A stretch of DNA of 11,543 nucleotides from Acidimicrobiaceae bacterium (GTDB lineage Bacteria > Actinomycetota > Acidimicrobiia > Acidimicrobiales > Aldehydirespiratoraceae): the NCBI GenBank assembly GCA_009840695.1, contig VXNG01000042.1, positions 1 to 11,543 on the forward strand. The letters are read 5' to 3'. This document shows, in pieces, positions 1 through 7,959 of the stretch. The position numbers and the translations under genes are program-made. The notes under the pieces are model-generated. The model was not told the DNA's origin. It made no database searches and worked only from the letters and a program-made list of their open reading frames with translations. Numbering within the stretch: the first letter of the stretch is position 1; each line of letters starts with the position of its first letter.

Positions 1-959
1 CTGTGGCCACGATTCGCGAGGCATTGGAGGTGGCCGAGACGGCTGACAGCGTCGGCAGCGATGCGCCCGTGCTCATTCTGGCGGAGGCCGATCCCGGGCT
101 CGTGGCCAGCGCCTCGGGGCGATGCTCGAGCCGGGTCCGGTTCACGGTGGCGTCAGTCTCAGGTATCCGGGCGCTGGCCGCCGCGGGCGGACCCGCGCGG
201 TCCGTCCACCTCAAAGTTGACACCGGCATGCACCGCATGGGCGCCCTGCCGGGTGAGCTCGGGGCGATGGTCGAAGCTCTCAGAGAGGCCGGACCCCGGC
301 TGCGTCTCGAGGGGGTGTGGACCCACTTCGCCGTCGCTGACGAACCGGACGATCCGTTCACAGCCGAGCAGCTGCGGCGGTTCGATGCCGCGATAGCCCA
401 GCTAGGAGCAAGCGGCGTGAGCGCTGATGTTGTGCATGCAGCGAACTCGGCCGGACTGCTGGCCCATCCCGACGCTCGCCGGGACATGGTCCGGGCCGGC
501 ATCTCCATCTACGGCGTCCCGCCCTCGCCGGCGCTGAAGGGCATCGTCGAGTTGGAGCCCGCGCTCGAGTTGGTGTCGCGGGTTACGGCGGTGCGGACCG
601 TCGCTCCCGGAGAGACCGTGTCGTATGGGAGGCATTGGCGAGCCGGTGAGCCGACGCGGGTGGCCACCGTCGCCATCGGCTACGCCGACGGCATCCGCCG
701 CGACAGCGGCTCGGCCGGCGTGGAGGTGCTGGTGCGGGGCCGGCGGTGCCCGATCGTGGGCACCGTGACGATGGACCAGCTCATGGTTGCGCTCGCCCCA
801 GCCATTGTCGACGAGGTGGTCCCCGGTGACGAAGTCGTGCTCATCGGCCGTCAGGGCACCGAGGAGATGACCTCCACCGAGATCGCTGCCCGGCTCGGCA
901 CCATCGCGTACGAGGTCCTCACGTCGATCTCGGCCCGGGTGCCCCGGGTCGTCGTATAG
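1..959 (+). CDS. alr: Alanine racemase, 5'-truncated by the window edge
   Basis: PLP enzyme that interconverts L- and D-alanine in the cytoplasm, supplying D-Ala for peptidoglycan. The frame is open from base 3 and has about 318 codons; family members have roughly 370-390 residues, so about 60 N-terminal residues, including the PLP-binding lysine segment, lie upstream of the window. Visible family motifs, numbered from the first codon: LKVDTGMHRMG (70-80, with the lysine usually carbamoylated), the HAANSAG...R.GISIYG block (145-171), the IGYADG segment with the catalytic tyrosine (225-230, Y227), and GTVTMDQ (253-259), which lines the active site. The C-terminus ends normally in the ISARVPR segment. 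The gene for a P1 peptidase starts 8 bp after the stop, so co-transcription is likely. The GTG at base 3 is an internal codon, not the start. Identification is secure. Confidence 0.95.
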   Translation, partial: VATIREALEVAETADSVGSDAPVLILAEADPGLVASASGRCSSRVRFTVASVSGIRALAAAGGPARSVHLKVDTGMHRMGALPGELGAMVEALREAGPRLRLEGVWTHFAVADEPDDPFTAEQLRRFDAAIAQLGASGVSADVVHAANSAGLLAHPDARRDMVRAGISIYGVPPSPALKGIVELEPALELVSRVTAVRTVAPGETVSYGRHWRAGEPTRVATVAIGYADGIRRDSGSAGVEVLVRGRRCPIVGTVTMDQLMVALAPAIVDEVVPGDEVVLIGRQGTEEMTSTEIAARLGTIAYEVLTSISARVPRVVV

Positions 960-967
960 GTTCGGGC

Positions 968-1849
968 GTGTCGGTTGACCTGCTAATCCCCGGAGTGGAG
1001 ATCGGTCATTGGACCGATCCGGTGGCCCGCACCGGGTGCACGGTGATCGTCCTGCCGCCCGGCACGACTGCCTCCGGAGAGGTACGTGGCGGCGCCCCGG
1101 CTACCCGAGATTTTGCGCTGTTGGCGCCGGAACGGCTGGTCGACTGCGTGGATGCGGTCGTGCTCACCGGGGGCTCCGCCTTCGGTTTGGCCGCGGCCGA
1201 CGGGGTAATGGAGGTTCTCGAGGTCGAGGGGCGAGGGTTCGACACTCCACATGGACCGGTGCCCATCGTGGTGGCCATGGCTCTGTACGACCTCGGTGTG
1301 GGGGACTCGGCCGTCCGCCCCGACTCCGCCGCGGGCAGGCATGCAGCAACGAACCGGTCTGCCAGGTCGGAGCTCGGAGCGGTTGGAGCCGGCACGGGTG
1401 CCACGGTGTCGAAATGGCTGGGTACCGAGAATGCCGAACCGGGCGGGTTGGGCATCGCCTCCGTGCGCCGGGACGAGTTGGTCGTCAGCGGGGTGGTTGC
1501 CCTCAACGCGGCGGGCAGCCCGCCGCCGGGATCGCAGCAGCTACTTGAAGAAATCGCGGCCGGAACGTTCGAGCGGTGGGAGGGCCGGGCCGATCCGTTC
1601 ACCAACACCACACTGTGCGCCGTCGTCACCAACGCGTCGCTGTCCAAGCTCGACTGCTTCTGGGTGGCCCAAGGCGGCCATGACGGACTGGCGCGTGCCT
1701 TGGTGCCCGCCCACTCCCGCTCCGACGGCGATGCGGTGGTGGCCGCCGCCACTGGCGAAGTGCCCGCGGACACCGACGATGTGCGGCTCCTGGCGGTGGC
1801 CGCAGTGGCCAAGGCTGTAGATAGCGCCTTCGGTACGATTGTGGGGTGA
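968..1849 (+). CDS. P1 (DmpA/NylC-type) self-processing peptidase
   Basis: 293-residue member of peptidase family S58 (DmpA aminopeptidase, NylC nylon-oligomer hydrolase, beta-peptidyl aminopeptidases). These proteins are Ntn-type hydrolases that cleave themselves before a Thr or Ser, which becomes the N-terminal nucleophile. Family marks seen: the N-terminal G.EIGHWTD segment (9-17), the GG.PATR.F block (41-49), VVLTGGSAFGLAAADGVM (64-81), GA.GAGTGATVSKW (137-150), and the probable self-cleavage site FTNTTL (211-216), predicted between N213 and T214 by comparison with NylC. Length fits an unprocessed precursor. The GTG start at 968 lies 8 bp after alr; there is little Shine-Dalgarno sequence, but TAGGTT at 957-962 could be a leaderless -10 box. 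The substrate cannot be told from sequence; DmpA releases N-terminal L- or D-Ala, which suits the alr neighbour, but this is inference. Confidence 0.9.
   Translation: MSVDLLIPGVEIGHWTDPVARTGCTVIVLPPGTTASGEVRGGAPATRDFALLAPERLVDCVDAVVLTGGSAFGLAAADGVMEVLEVEGRGFDTPHGPVPIVVAMALYDLGVGDSAVRPDSAAGRHAATNRSARSELGAVGAGTGATVSKWLGTENAEPGGLGIASVRRDELVVSGVVALNAAGSPPPGSQQLLEEIAAGTFERWEGRADPFTNTTLCAVVTNASLSKLDCFWVAQGGHDGLARALVPAHSRSDGDAVVAAATGEVPADTDDVRLLAVAAVAKAVDSAFGTIVG
1829..1839 (+). promoter_or_regulatory. Candidate promoter -10 region before tsaE
   Basis: TTCGGTACGAT contains the -10-like hexamer TACGAT (1834-1839) preceded by GG, and the same 11-mer occurs before the lipoprotein gene at 6309. It lies in the last codons of the P1 peptidase, 40 bp before the tsaE ATG, and would give a leader of about 34 nt. 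No convincing -35 box is visible. Confidence 0.35.
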
Positions 1850-1879
1850 GATCAGCGCGCTCGGCCTCTCAAGGCCCGG

Positions 1880-2362
1880 ATGATCGCGTGTAGCACGGCC
1901 GCCGTTGACGAGACGAGAGCCCTCGGCGGGGCCGTCGCGGCAGTGGTGGACACCGGAGACGTGCTGGTGCTCGTCGGCGACCTCGGAGCGGGCAAGACCG
2001 CCTTCGTGCAGGGCTTCGCGGCGACCCTGGGCGTGACCGCTCCCGTCACCAGCCCCACCTTCACGCTGGCCAACCGGTATGAGGGCCGCTTGGTGGTCAA
2101 CCATCTCGACGTCTATCGCTTCGATGACCCCGAGGAGGTGAGCGATCTGGCTCTGCCCGAGCTTCTCGACGATGGGGTGACGCTCGTGGAATGGGGCGAC
2201 ACCATCTCGTCAGCTCTGCCCGCCGAACACCTGTCGGTGAAGATCCGTTTCGGTTCCGGGGACAACGACCGAAGCTTCGAGCTGCGCGGTCACGGCGAGT
2301 CATGGCAGCGCCGCGCCGATCGGTTGACGGCCGCTCTCGAGCGCTGGACTCCGCCATGCTGA
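1880..2362 (+). CDS. tsaE: tRNA threonylcarbamoyladenosine biosynthesis ATPase TsaE
   Basis: 160-residue ATPase of the TsaE (YjeE) family. With TsaB and TsaD it completes the t6A modification at position 37 of ANN-decoding tRNAs; ATP hydrolysis by TsaE is needed for repeated turnover of the complex. Motifs: Walker A GDLGAGKT (33-40), SPTFTLAN (58-65), the HLDVYR block (75-80) and LVEWGD (102-107), all in family order and at the usual length. ATG 1880 is chosen because an in-frame TGA lies at 1847-1849 and the Walker A is then at its normal distance from the N-terminus. The Shine-Dalgarno is weak (AAGG, 1871-1874) and lies in the 3' arm of a small hairpin (1863-1876). The last codons overlap tsaB by 7 bp, indicating translational coupling. 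Confidence 0.95.
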   Translation: MIACSTAAVDETRALGGAVAAVVDTGDVLVLVGDLGAGKTAFVQGFAATLGVTAPVTSPTFTLANRYEGRLVVNHLDVYRFDDPEEVSDLALPELLDDGVTLVEWGDTISSALPAEHLSVKIRFGSGDNDRSFELRGHGESWQRRADRLTAALERWTPPC

Positions 2363-3045
2363 TACTCGGGATCGAGTCGGCAACCGGCCGTGTCGGCTGC
2401 GCCATCGGAGGCCACGAGGGCGTGCGAGCCTCGGTCCAAGCCACGCGCCAGCGTCGCCACGCCGAGCTGCTCGCGCCCCAGATCCAAGCGGCCTGCGCCC
2501 ACGCCGACATCTCGCTGCGAGACTTGGGCGCAGTCGCGGTCGATGTCGGCCCGGGGCTCTACACCGGCCTTCGAGTGGGTGTGACCACCGCGATCACGAT
2601 GGCACACGCCCTGCGAGTCCCGATGGTCGCGGTCGCCAGCCTCGACCTGGTCGCCTACCCGCTGCGCCACACCGGCCGCGCCATCGCGGCGATGATCGAC
2701 GCCCGTCGCGGCGAGGTGTTCCACGCCCGGTACGGATGCGTACCCGGCGGCGTTCAGCGCATGACCGAGCCCGAGGTCGGCCTGCCCGACCGCATCGTGT
2801 CGCAGATGCTGGCCAGCGAGGAGGAGACGCTGGTCGTGGGGGACGGAGCGGTGCGCTACGCATCGATGTTCGAGGGGTTGCGGGGCGTGGAGTTGGCCGA
2901 CCCGGGCTTCGCTCACCCCTCGGCTGAGTCGCTGGTGCTGCTGGCTCACGCCCTGGCCATGCGAGAGGAGTTCGTGCGGCCCGACGAGATCCAGCCCCTC
3001 TACATGCGCCGACCCGATGCGCAGCCCCAGACGCCGAGCCGGTAG
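2356..3045 (+). CDS. tsaB: tRNA threonylcarbamoyladenosine biosynthesis protein TsaB
   Basis: 229-residue protein of the ASKHA fold, partner of TsaD in the t6A-synthesising complex; TsaB itself lacks catalysis and serves as a scaffold. It begins [10 protein letters not shown], the standard N-terminus, and carries GPGLYTGLRVG (65-75), which contacts TsaD in the family, IDARRGEVF (114-122) and the C-terminal PLYMR (214-218) close to the usual P.YLR ending. Start choice: the frame is open back to 2191, but ATG 2356 gives the canonical N-terminus and overlaps the tsaE stop in ATGCTGA; the upstream extension reads as tsaE in another frame. In many actinobacteria a rimI gene or fused acetyltransferase domain follows; here the protein simply ends and tsaD starts 9 bp later. 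Confidence 0.95.
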   Translation: MLILGIESATGRVGCAIGGHEGVRASVQATRQRRHAELLAPQIQAACAHADISLRDLGAVAVDVGPGLYTGLRVGVTTAITMAHALRVPMVAVASLDLVAYPLRHTGRAIAAMIDARRGEVFHARYGCVPGGVQRMTEPEVGLPDRIVSQMLASEEETLVVGDGAVRYASMFEGLRGVELADPGFAHPSAESLVLLAHALAMREEFVRPDEIQPLYMRRPDAQPQTPSR

Positions 3046-3054
3046 GAGAGGACG

Positions 3055-4101
3055 ATGGAAAGCAGCACCAAGAACGGATCGCAGAACGGCGCCAGGCTTC
3101 GGGGCGATGCCATTCTGGGCATCGAGACCTCCTGTGACGAGACGGCTGTGGCGGTAGTAGCCGGCGGGCAGCAGGTTCTCTCGTCGGTGGTGTCCAGCCA
3201 GGTCGACCTGCATGCACGCTACGGGGGAGTCGTCCCCGAGGTCGCCGGCCGGGCCCACGTGGAGCGGTTCGTGCCGGTCATGTCGCAGGCGCTGGTGGAG
3301 TCGGCTCTGGAGGACTCGGACATCGCCGCGGTGGCGGCCACGGCCGGCCCGGGTCTGGTGGGGGCCCTGCTGGTCGGAGTGTCGGCGGCCAAGGCGCTGG
3401 CCCTGGTGTGGGACGTGCCCTTCGTGGCCGTTAATCACCTGGAGGCCCATCTCCACGCGGCCTTCCTCGATGAGCCGAGTCTGGAGTTGCCCGTCGTGGT
3501 GATCCTCGTGTCCGGCGGCCACACCATGCTGGTGCTGATGGAGGATCGTCTGCGCTACCGGGTGCTGGGGGCAACCCTTGATGACGCCGCCGGCGAGGCC
3601 TTCGACAAGGTGGCCCGCTACATGGGGCTCGGCTATCCGGGCGGTCCCGTGATCGACAGGCTGAGCGGGCAGGGGGACCGCGACGCGATCGCCTTCCCCC
3701 GGGCGATGCTGCACGACGGCTGGAACTTTTCTTTCAGCGGCCTCAAGACCTCGGTCATCAACCACCTCCGTCGCCATCCCGACTCCACTACCGAAGATGT
3801 GGCCGCGTCATTCCAGGAGGCCGTGGCGGACGTGCTGGTAGCCAAGGCTCGCAGGGCCGCGGCGGCCTACAATGCCCGGGGCCTGTGCCTGGCCGGAGGG
3901 GTCGCGGCCAACAGCCGGCTACGGGAATTGACGCTTGATGCGTGCGCGGCCGACGGGCTGGTCGCATACCTGCCGAGCCGTGCCATGTGCACCGACAACG
4001 CCGCCATGGTCGCCGCGGCGGCTTGGTGGCGTTGGCAGGCCGACGGTCCCTCGGAGCTCACGGTCGGCGCCGACCCCTCACTGGGCCTGCCGGAAGGCTG
4101 A
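3055..4101 (+). CDS. tsaD: tRNA threonylcarbamoyladenosine transferase TsaD
   Basis: 348-residue metalloenzyme that transfers the threonylcarbamoyl group from threonylcarbamoyl-AMP to A37 of tRNA, working with TsaB and TsaE. Motifs: [14 protein letters not shown] (21-34), the iron-binding pair in NHLEAH (H128 and H132), SGGHT (153-157), the FSFSGLKTS block (225-233), GGVAANS (281-287) and TDNAAM with metal-ligand D314. All key residues are present. The start has a strong Shine-Dalgarno (AGGAGAGG, 3044-3051) overlapping the tsaB stop codon. It is the only start that keeps the first motif, yet leaves about 17 polar residues (E, S, K, N, Q, G) before the usual first strand, an extension not typical of the family. 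It is the last gene before the separately controlled groESL operon. Confidence 0.97.
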   Translation: MESSTKNGSQNGARLRGDAILGIETSCDETAVAVVAGGQQVLSSVVSSQVDLHARYGGVVPEVAGRAHVERFVPVMSQALVESALEDSDIAAVAATAGPGLVGALLVGVSAAKALALVWDVPFVAVNHLEAHLHAAFLDEPSLELPVVVILVSGGHTMLVLMEDRLRYRVLGATLDDAAGEAFDKVARYMGLGYPGGPVIDRLSGQGDRDAIAFPRAMLHDGWNFSFSGLKTSVINHLRRHPDSTTEDVAASFQEAVADVLVAKARRAAAAYNARGLCLAGGVAANSRLRELTLDACAADGLVAYLPSRAMCTDNAAMVAAAAWWRWQADGPSELTVGADPSLGLPEG

Positions 4102-4119
4102 AACGCCTCTGCTCGCGCG

Positions 4120-4148
4120 TTGTGGCACCCGATGGCGCGCCGTATCGT
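4120..4148 (+). promoter_or_regulatory. Candidate groESL promoter (-35/-10)
   Basis: TTGTGG (4120-4125) and TATCGT (4143-4148) are separated by 17 bp, the ideal spacing for a housekeeping sigma factor, and the -10 fits the actinobacterial TANNNT pattern. The predicted transcription start near 4155 lies inside the CIRCE operator, so a bound HrcA repressor would block initiation. The resulting leader would be about 100 nt. Confidence 0.6.
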
Positions 4149-4174
4149 TGGCACTCGTCACGGGAGAGTGCCAA
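4148..4174 (+). promoter_or_regulatory. CIRCE operator (HrcA binding site) of groESL
   Basis: TTGGCACTC (4148-4156), a 9-nt spacer (4157-4165), then GAGTGCCAA (4166-4174): a perfect 9-N9-9 inverted repeat. It matches the CIRCE consensus TTAGCACTC-N9-GAGTGCTAA except for one symmetric A-to-G / T-to-C change in each arm that preserves the palindrome. CIRCE is the operator of the heat-shock repressor HrcA, whose gene is not in this window. It sits over the predicted transcription start. Confidence 0.93.
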
Positions 4175-4256
4175 TGCCCGTGTCGTGGCCGAGGCTACAC
4201 AGGCCGGCCCGGCCACAAGGAACAAGCAATACAAGAACAGGAGTCCGGGAGGACAC

Positions 4257-4547
4257 ATGAACCTGCAGCCACTCGATGACCGCATTGTTGTGCGGCCCGG
4301 CGACGCCGAGGAGACCACCGCCAGTGGTCTCGTCATCCCCGACACCGCCAAAGAGAAGCCCCAGCAGGGCGAGGTCCTGGCGGTCGGCCCCGGGCGCCGG
4401 TCCGACGACAGCGGTGAGCTCATCCCCATGGACGTCGGCGTGGGCGACACCGTCGTCTACTCGAAGTACGGCGGCACCGAGATCACCGTCGACGGCGAGG
4501 ACCTGCTGATCCTCAACGCCCGCGACGTGCTCGCCAAGGTCGTCTGA
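4257..4547 (+). CDS. groES: Co-chaperonin GroES (10 kDa chaperonin)
   Basis: 96-residue co-chaperonin that forms the heptameric lid of the GroEL folding chamber in the cytosol. It starts [14 protein letters not shown], the standard first strand, carries the mobile loop around residues 15-32 ([18 protein letters not shown]), the GEVLAVGPG segment (38-46), and the DGEDLLIL...DVLA ending. The frame is open upstream, but ATG 4257 gives family length and has GGGAGGA (4247-4253) just ahead as Shine-Dalgarno. The leader holds the CIRCE operator, so HrcA repression and heat induction are expected. groEL begins 8 bp after the stop, in one operon. Confidence 0.97.
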   Translation: MNLQPLDDRIVVRPGDAEETTASGLVIPDTAKEKPQQGEVLAVGPGRRSDDSGELIPMDVGVGDTVVYSKYGGTEITVDGEDLLILNARDVLAKVV

Positions 4548-4552
4548 GGTAG

Positions 4553-6202
<1,650 letters not shown>

Positions 6203-6226
6203 CCGTTCGCCTTCCGCTAACAATCA

Positions 6227-6256
6227 CAGGAGCCCGGGCCCAGACCCGGGCTCCTG
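6227..6256 (+). terminator. Terminator hairpin after groEL
   Basis: CAGGAGCCCGGG (6227-6238) pairs perfectly with CCCGGGCTCCTG (6245-6256) around a 6-nt loop, a 12-bp GC-rich stem 24 bp after the groEL stop. No T-tract follows, as is common for actinobacterial terminators. Being a palindrome it could act on either strand, but its position points to ending groESL transcription. Confidence 0.75.
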
Positions 6257-6276
6257 CGCGTGCGGAGTCCGAAGGG

Positions 6277-6287
6277 TTCGGTACGAT
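6277..6287 (+). promoter_or_regulatory. Candidate -10 region before lipoprotein gene 6309
   Basis: TTCGGTACGAT, identical over 11 bases to the element before tsaE, holds the -10-like TACGAT (6282-6287). It lies 21 bp before the ATG and 20 bp after the groEL terminator. The implied leader is about 15 nt and would still contain the strong Shine-Dalgarno GAGGGGAGG (6295-6303). No clear -35 is seen. Confidence 0.4.
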
Positions 6288-6308
6288 CGGCTCCGAGGGG
6301 AGGCGCCG

Positions 6309-7223
6309 ATGGCGACCCGCTGCCCGAGGTTGGCTCTAGCCGTCGTTGCGCTGGCGCTGCTGGCTACCGGATGCAGCGGCGAGGCAGGGCCTTCTCACGA
6401 CCTGGACGCCGTCGACGAAGTTCGTGTTCGGCCGCCGCTGGCTTGGGGTGTTCGCGAAATCTGGTACAACCAGACGGGGCTGCTACTGACGGTGGACGAG
6501 GAGGTCTGGGCCGACCGCCTGGATCGAATCTGCGAGACCGCGCTCGGGCCCGACCTGGACTCGCCGGTGTGGGATCCCGAGGCTGCTCTGGTTCTGGCCG
6601 AGGAGTTCGCCGCGGCTGATGGCCTGCGGCCCGACATGCCGCCGGAGTGGCGAGAGCAGTTCCTGCGCGGCGCGTCCGGCACCCTCTGGCTGATGATCGT
6701 CCAGCGGACCGGGCTCGACGGACCCAACGTGTGCTGGGACCGGGTCCCCCGAGAGTTCCTCGACGCGGGACCGCCGCCATTTGGTGGGCGCGGCCCGCCT
6801 CCGGGCTTCGACACTCACATGACCGACGAGGCGCTGGCTGCGGTGACGGCCCGGTTCAACAGGATGTTCTGGTGGGTCGAGCCGCCGCTTGAGTCCGGCA
6901 CCCGCGAGATCTGGTGGGAGGCCACCGGGCTGCGGGCCACCATCGACGAGGATGTGTGGGCTTCCCGCCTGAGTCGTGCTTGCAACACGCCGCCGGAAGA
7001 CCCGCGGTGGGATCGCGCGTCTGCGGCCACTCTGGCCCAAGAGTTCATCGTGGAGGACGGCGGCGAGCCCACTCCGGAGTTGGTCGAGGCCGGAGCGGAC
7101 GCTCTGTGGCGGATGACCACGGTGCCGCCGCAGGGAGCGTGCCCGTGGCACTATCCCCCCGATGCCTTCGAGCCCGAGTTCTTCGAACAAATGAAGGAAC
7201 TGAGGCGAGCCGCCCTCAGCTAG
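6309..7223 (+). CDS. Predicted lipoprotein with two copies of a Cys-paired unit, function unknown
   Basis: 304 residues; I do not recognise the family. The N-terminus is a lipoprotein signal: short basic start (MATRCPR), hydrophobic stretch (8-19) and lipobox LLATGC with C22 as the lipidated residue, so the mature protein should be anchored to the outer face of the membrane. The rest is an internal duplication. Unit 1 (about 41-150) and unit 2 (about 191-290) share the pattern PPL..G.REIW...TGL..T.DE.VWA.RL.R.C, then W(D)..A...LA.EF...DG, then a Trp-containing helix (LW.M), and end with C.W..P..F. Each unit has one early and one late cysteine (C75/C142 and C225/C278), suggesting one disulphide per unit. 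A Pro/Gly-rich linker (154-166) lies between them. The ATG is supported by GAGGGGAGG five bases upstream. It converges with the vapC-like gene, 8 bp away. It could be a surface-binding or sensor protein, but nothing shows this. Confidence 0.85.
   Translation: MATRCPRLALAVVALALLATGCSGEAGPSHDLDAVDEVRVRPPLAWGVREIWYNQTGLLLTVDEEVWADRLDRICETALGPDLDSPVWDPEAALVLAEEFAAADGLRPDMPPEWREQFLRGASGTLWLMIVQRTGLDGPNVCWDRVPREFLDAGPPPFGGRGPPPGFDTHMTDEALAAVTARFNRMFWWVEPPLESGTREIWWEATGLRATIDEDVWASRLSRACNTPPEDPRWDRASAATLAQEFIVEDGGEPTPELVEAGADALWRMTTVPPQGACPWHYPPDAFEPEFFEQMKELRRAALS
7188..7219 (-). terminator. Possible terminator of the vapBC-type operon
   Basis: On the minus strand CTGAGG pairs with CCTCAG (7214-7219 with 7200-7205) around an 8-nt loop, followed by a T-rich run TTCCTTCATTTG (7199 down to 7188). 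It lies 12 bp past the toxin stop, inside the end of the convergent lipoprotein gene. The stem is short, so this is tentative. Confidence 0.35.
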
Positions 7224-7231
7224 CTGGAGTC

Positions 7232-7624
7232 TTAGCCAGAGCGCAGGATTTGGATCTTGCAGCGCGGACCGGGTGCTCGGGCCAGCCGGGTGTCGGCGGT
7301 GACGAGGGGGCAGCCCAGGGACTCGGCCAAAGCGACGTACACGGAGTCGTAGACGGTCACGGTAGCTCGGAGTTCGTACGCCCGATGCAGCATCGCCAAA
7401 GCTGGATACCGCCGAAACGGCAACTCGGCCAAGGTCGCCAGGGCCGTGGCGAAGCGCTCGTCCGTGAGACTCCTCGCGATCCAGCGCTTGCGGAGCACTG
7501 CCGCCGTCTCGACATCGGCCACGTCCGGCAACGAGACCCCCTCGGCGCGGCTCACTGCCGTCCGGGCGACACGACCGGCTCGCCCGTCCTCGGCGAGAAA
7601 GTTGGCCAGTACAGAGGCGTCCAC
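7232..7624 (-). CDS. vapC: PIN-domain toxin, VapC-like ribonuclease
   Basis: 130 residues from the GTG at 7624. PIN-domain proteins of the VapC type are Mg-dependent ribonucleases that cut specific RNAs, often tRNA or rRNA, when freed from their antitoxin. The four acidic residues of the site are visible: D2 in DASVL, E39 in DVADVETAAVL, D93 in VYDSVYVALAE and D111 in LVTADTRLA. The antitoxin gene lies directly upstream on the same strand. The start is odd: family members begin MIVVDAS, whereas a GTG start gives only (M)DAS. The frame continues back through CTG-ATT-GTC, and that CTG (7633-7631) overlaps the antitoxin stop as CTGA and has AGAGGA (7647-7642) 8 nt before it. Translation may thus begin at CTG 7633, giving 133 residues with an intact first strand. 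The exact start is uncertain; the family call is firm. Confidence 0.88.
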   Translation of the reverse strand: MDASVLANFLAEDGRAGRVARTAVSRAEGVSLPDVADVETAAVLRKRWIARSLTDERFATALATLAELPFRRYPALAMLHRAYELRATVTVYDSVYVALAESLGCPLVTADTRLARAPGPRCKIQILRSG

Positions 7625-7629
7625 GACAA

Positions 7630-7923
7630 TCAGTGCCGTGGTCCTCTGTCTTCTCGTGCGGCCAACGCCTCGAATCTGTCATGCAGGACCTGATCGCGTT
7701 CGGTTCTGATGTCGTCGAGGTCGTCGACCGCCTGCGCGAATCCGACACGGCCGCTGGAGTTCTGCTCGATCCGGGCGATGATCTCATCGAGGGTCGGAGT
7801 CTCGGCCAGCCTGGTCAGCTCAGATGACAGGTAGCGCTGAAGAGAGGTCCCTGCGGCTCGGGCACGCTGTGTGAGCTTGTCGTGGATCTCTTCGGGAACG
7901 TTCCGCACCAGCACATGAGGCAT
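7630..7923 (-). CDS. vapB: Ribbon-helix-helix antitoxin, FitA/VapB-like
   Basis: 97 residues. The N-terminal 45 residues (HVLVRNVPEEIHDKLTQRA, then the AGTSLQRYLSSEL helix) match the FitA/VapB ribbon-helix-helix DNA-binding type, whose beta strand (VLVRNV) enters the major groove. The acidic, polar C-terminal half (from about TLDEIIARIEQ onward) would wrap the toxin. It should neutralise the adjacent PIN toxin and repress its own promoter. ATG 7923 is chosen over the longer ORF start at 7959 because it gives the usual MPHVLVRNVP N-terminus and lies 6 nt after a CATAAT box. That places the transcription start at the ATG itself (leaderless). A 17-bp palindrome (7924-7940) abuts the start and is the likely operator. 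The stop codon overlaps a possible CTG start of the toxin. Confidence 0.88.
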   Translation of the reverse strand: MPHVLVRNVPEEIHDKLTQRARAAGTSLQRYLSSELTRLAETPTLDEIIARIEQNSSGRVGFAQAVDDLDDIRTERDQVLHDRFEALAAREDRGPRH

Positions 7924-7940
7924 GCTTACATTATGCAAGC
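7924..7940. promoter_or_regulatory. Palindromic operator of the vapBC-type operon
   Basis: GCTTACATTATGCAAGC reads GCTT-n-CAT-n-ATG-n-AAGC, a near-perfect palindrome centred at 7932 and covering the -10 box of the antitoxin promoter. Ribbon-helix-helix antitoxins bind such sites to repress their own operon. It also lies upstream of the divergent lipoprotein gene and may affect it. Assignment as an operator is inferred from position and symmetry. Confidence 0.55.
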
Positions 7941-7959
7941 ACCACCTGGATTGTCGCAA
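7930..7959 (-). promoter_or_regulatory. Candidate leaderless promoter of vapB
   Basis: On the minus strand TTGCGA (7959-7954), an 18-bp spacer and CATAAT (7935-7930) form a good -35/-10 pair. CATAAT is followed by 6 nt and then the antitoxin ATG, so the transcript should start at the A of ATG without a leader. Confidence 0.55.

Noticed and set aside
2191..2355. Upstream extension of tsaB
   Set aside because: The extra 55 residues are the tsaE sequence read in another frame; ATG 2356 gives the family N-terminus and a normal overlap.
2290..3777. 495-codon minus-strand open frame opposite tsaB and tsaD
   Set aside because: Both plus-strand genes are certain; the antisense product is His/Gly/Arg-rich without a recognisable domain or start signal.
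3942..4256. Upstream extension of the groES frame
   Set aside because: It runs through the tsaD end, the promoter and the CIRCE operator; the family start at 4257 has its own Shine-Dalgarno.
7224..7239. CTGG...CCAG hairpin between the convergent lipoprotein and toxin genes
   Set aside because: Only a 4-bp stem with no T-tract; too weak to call a terminator.
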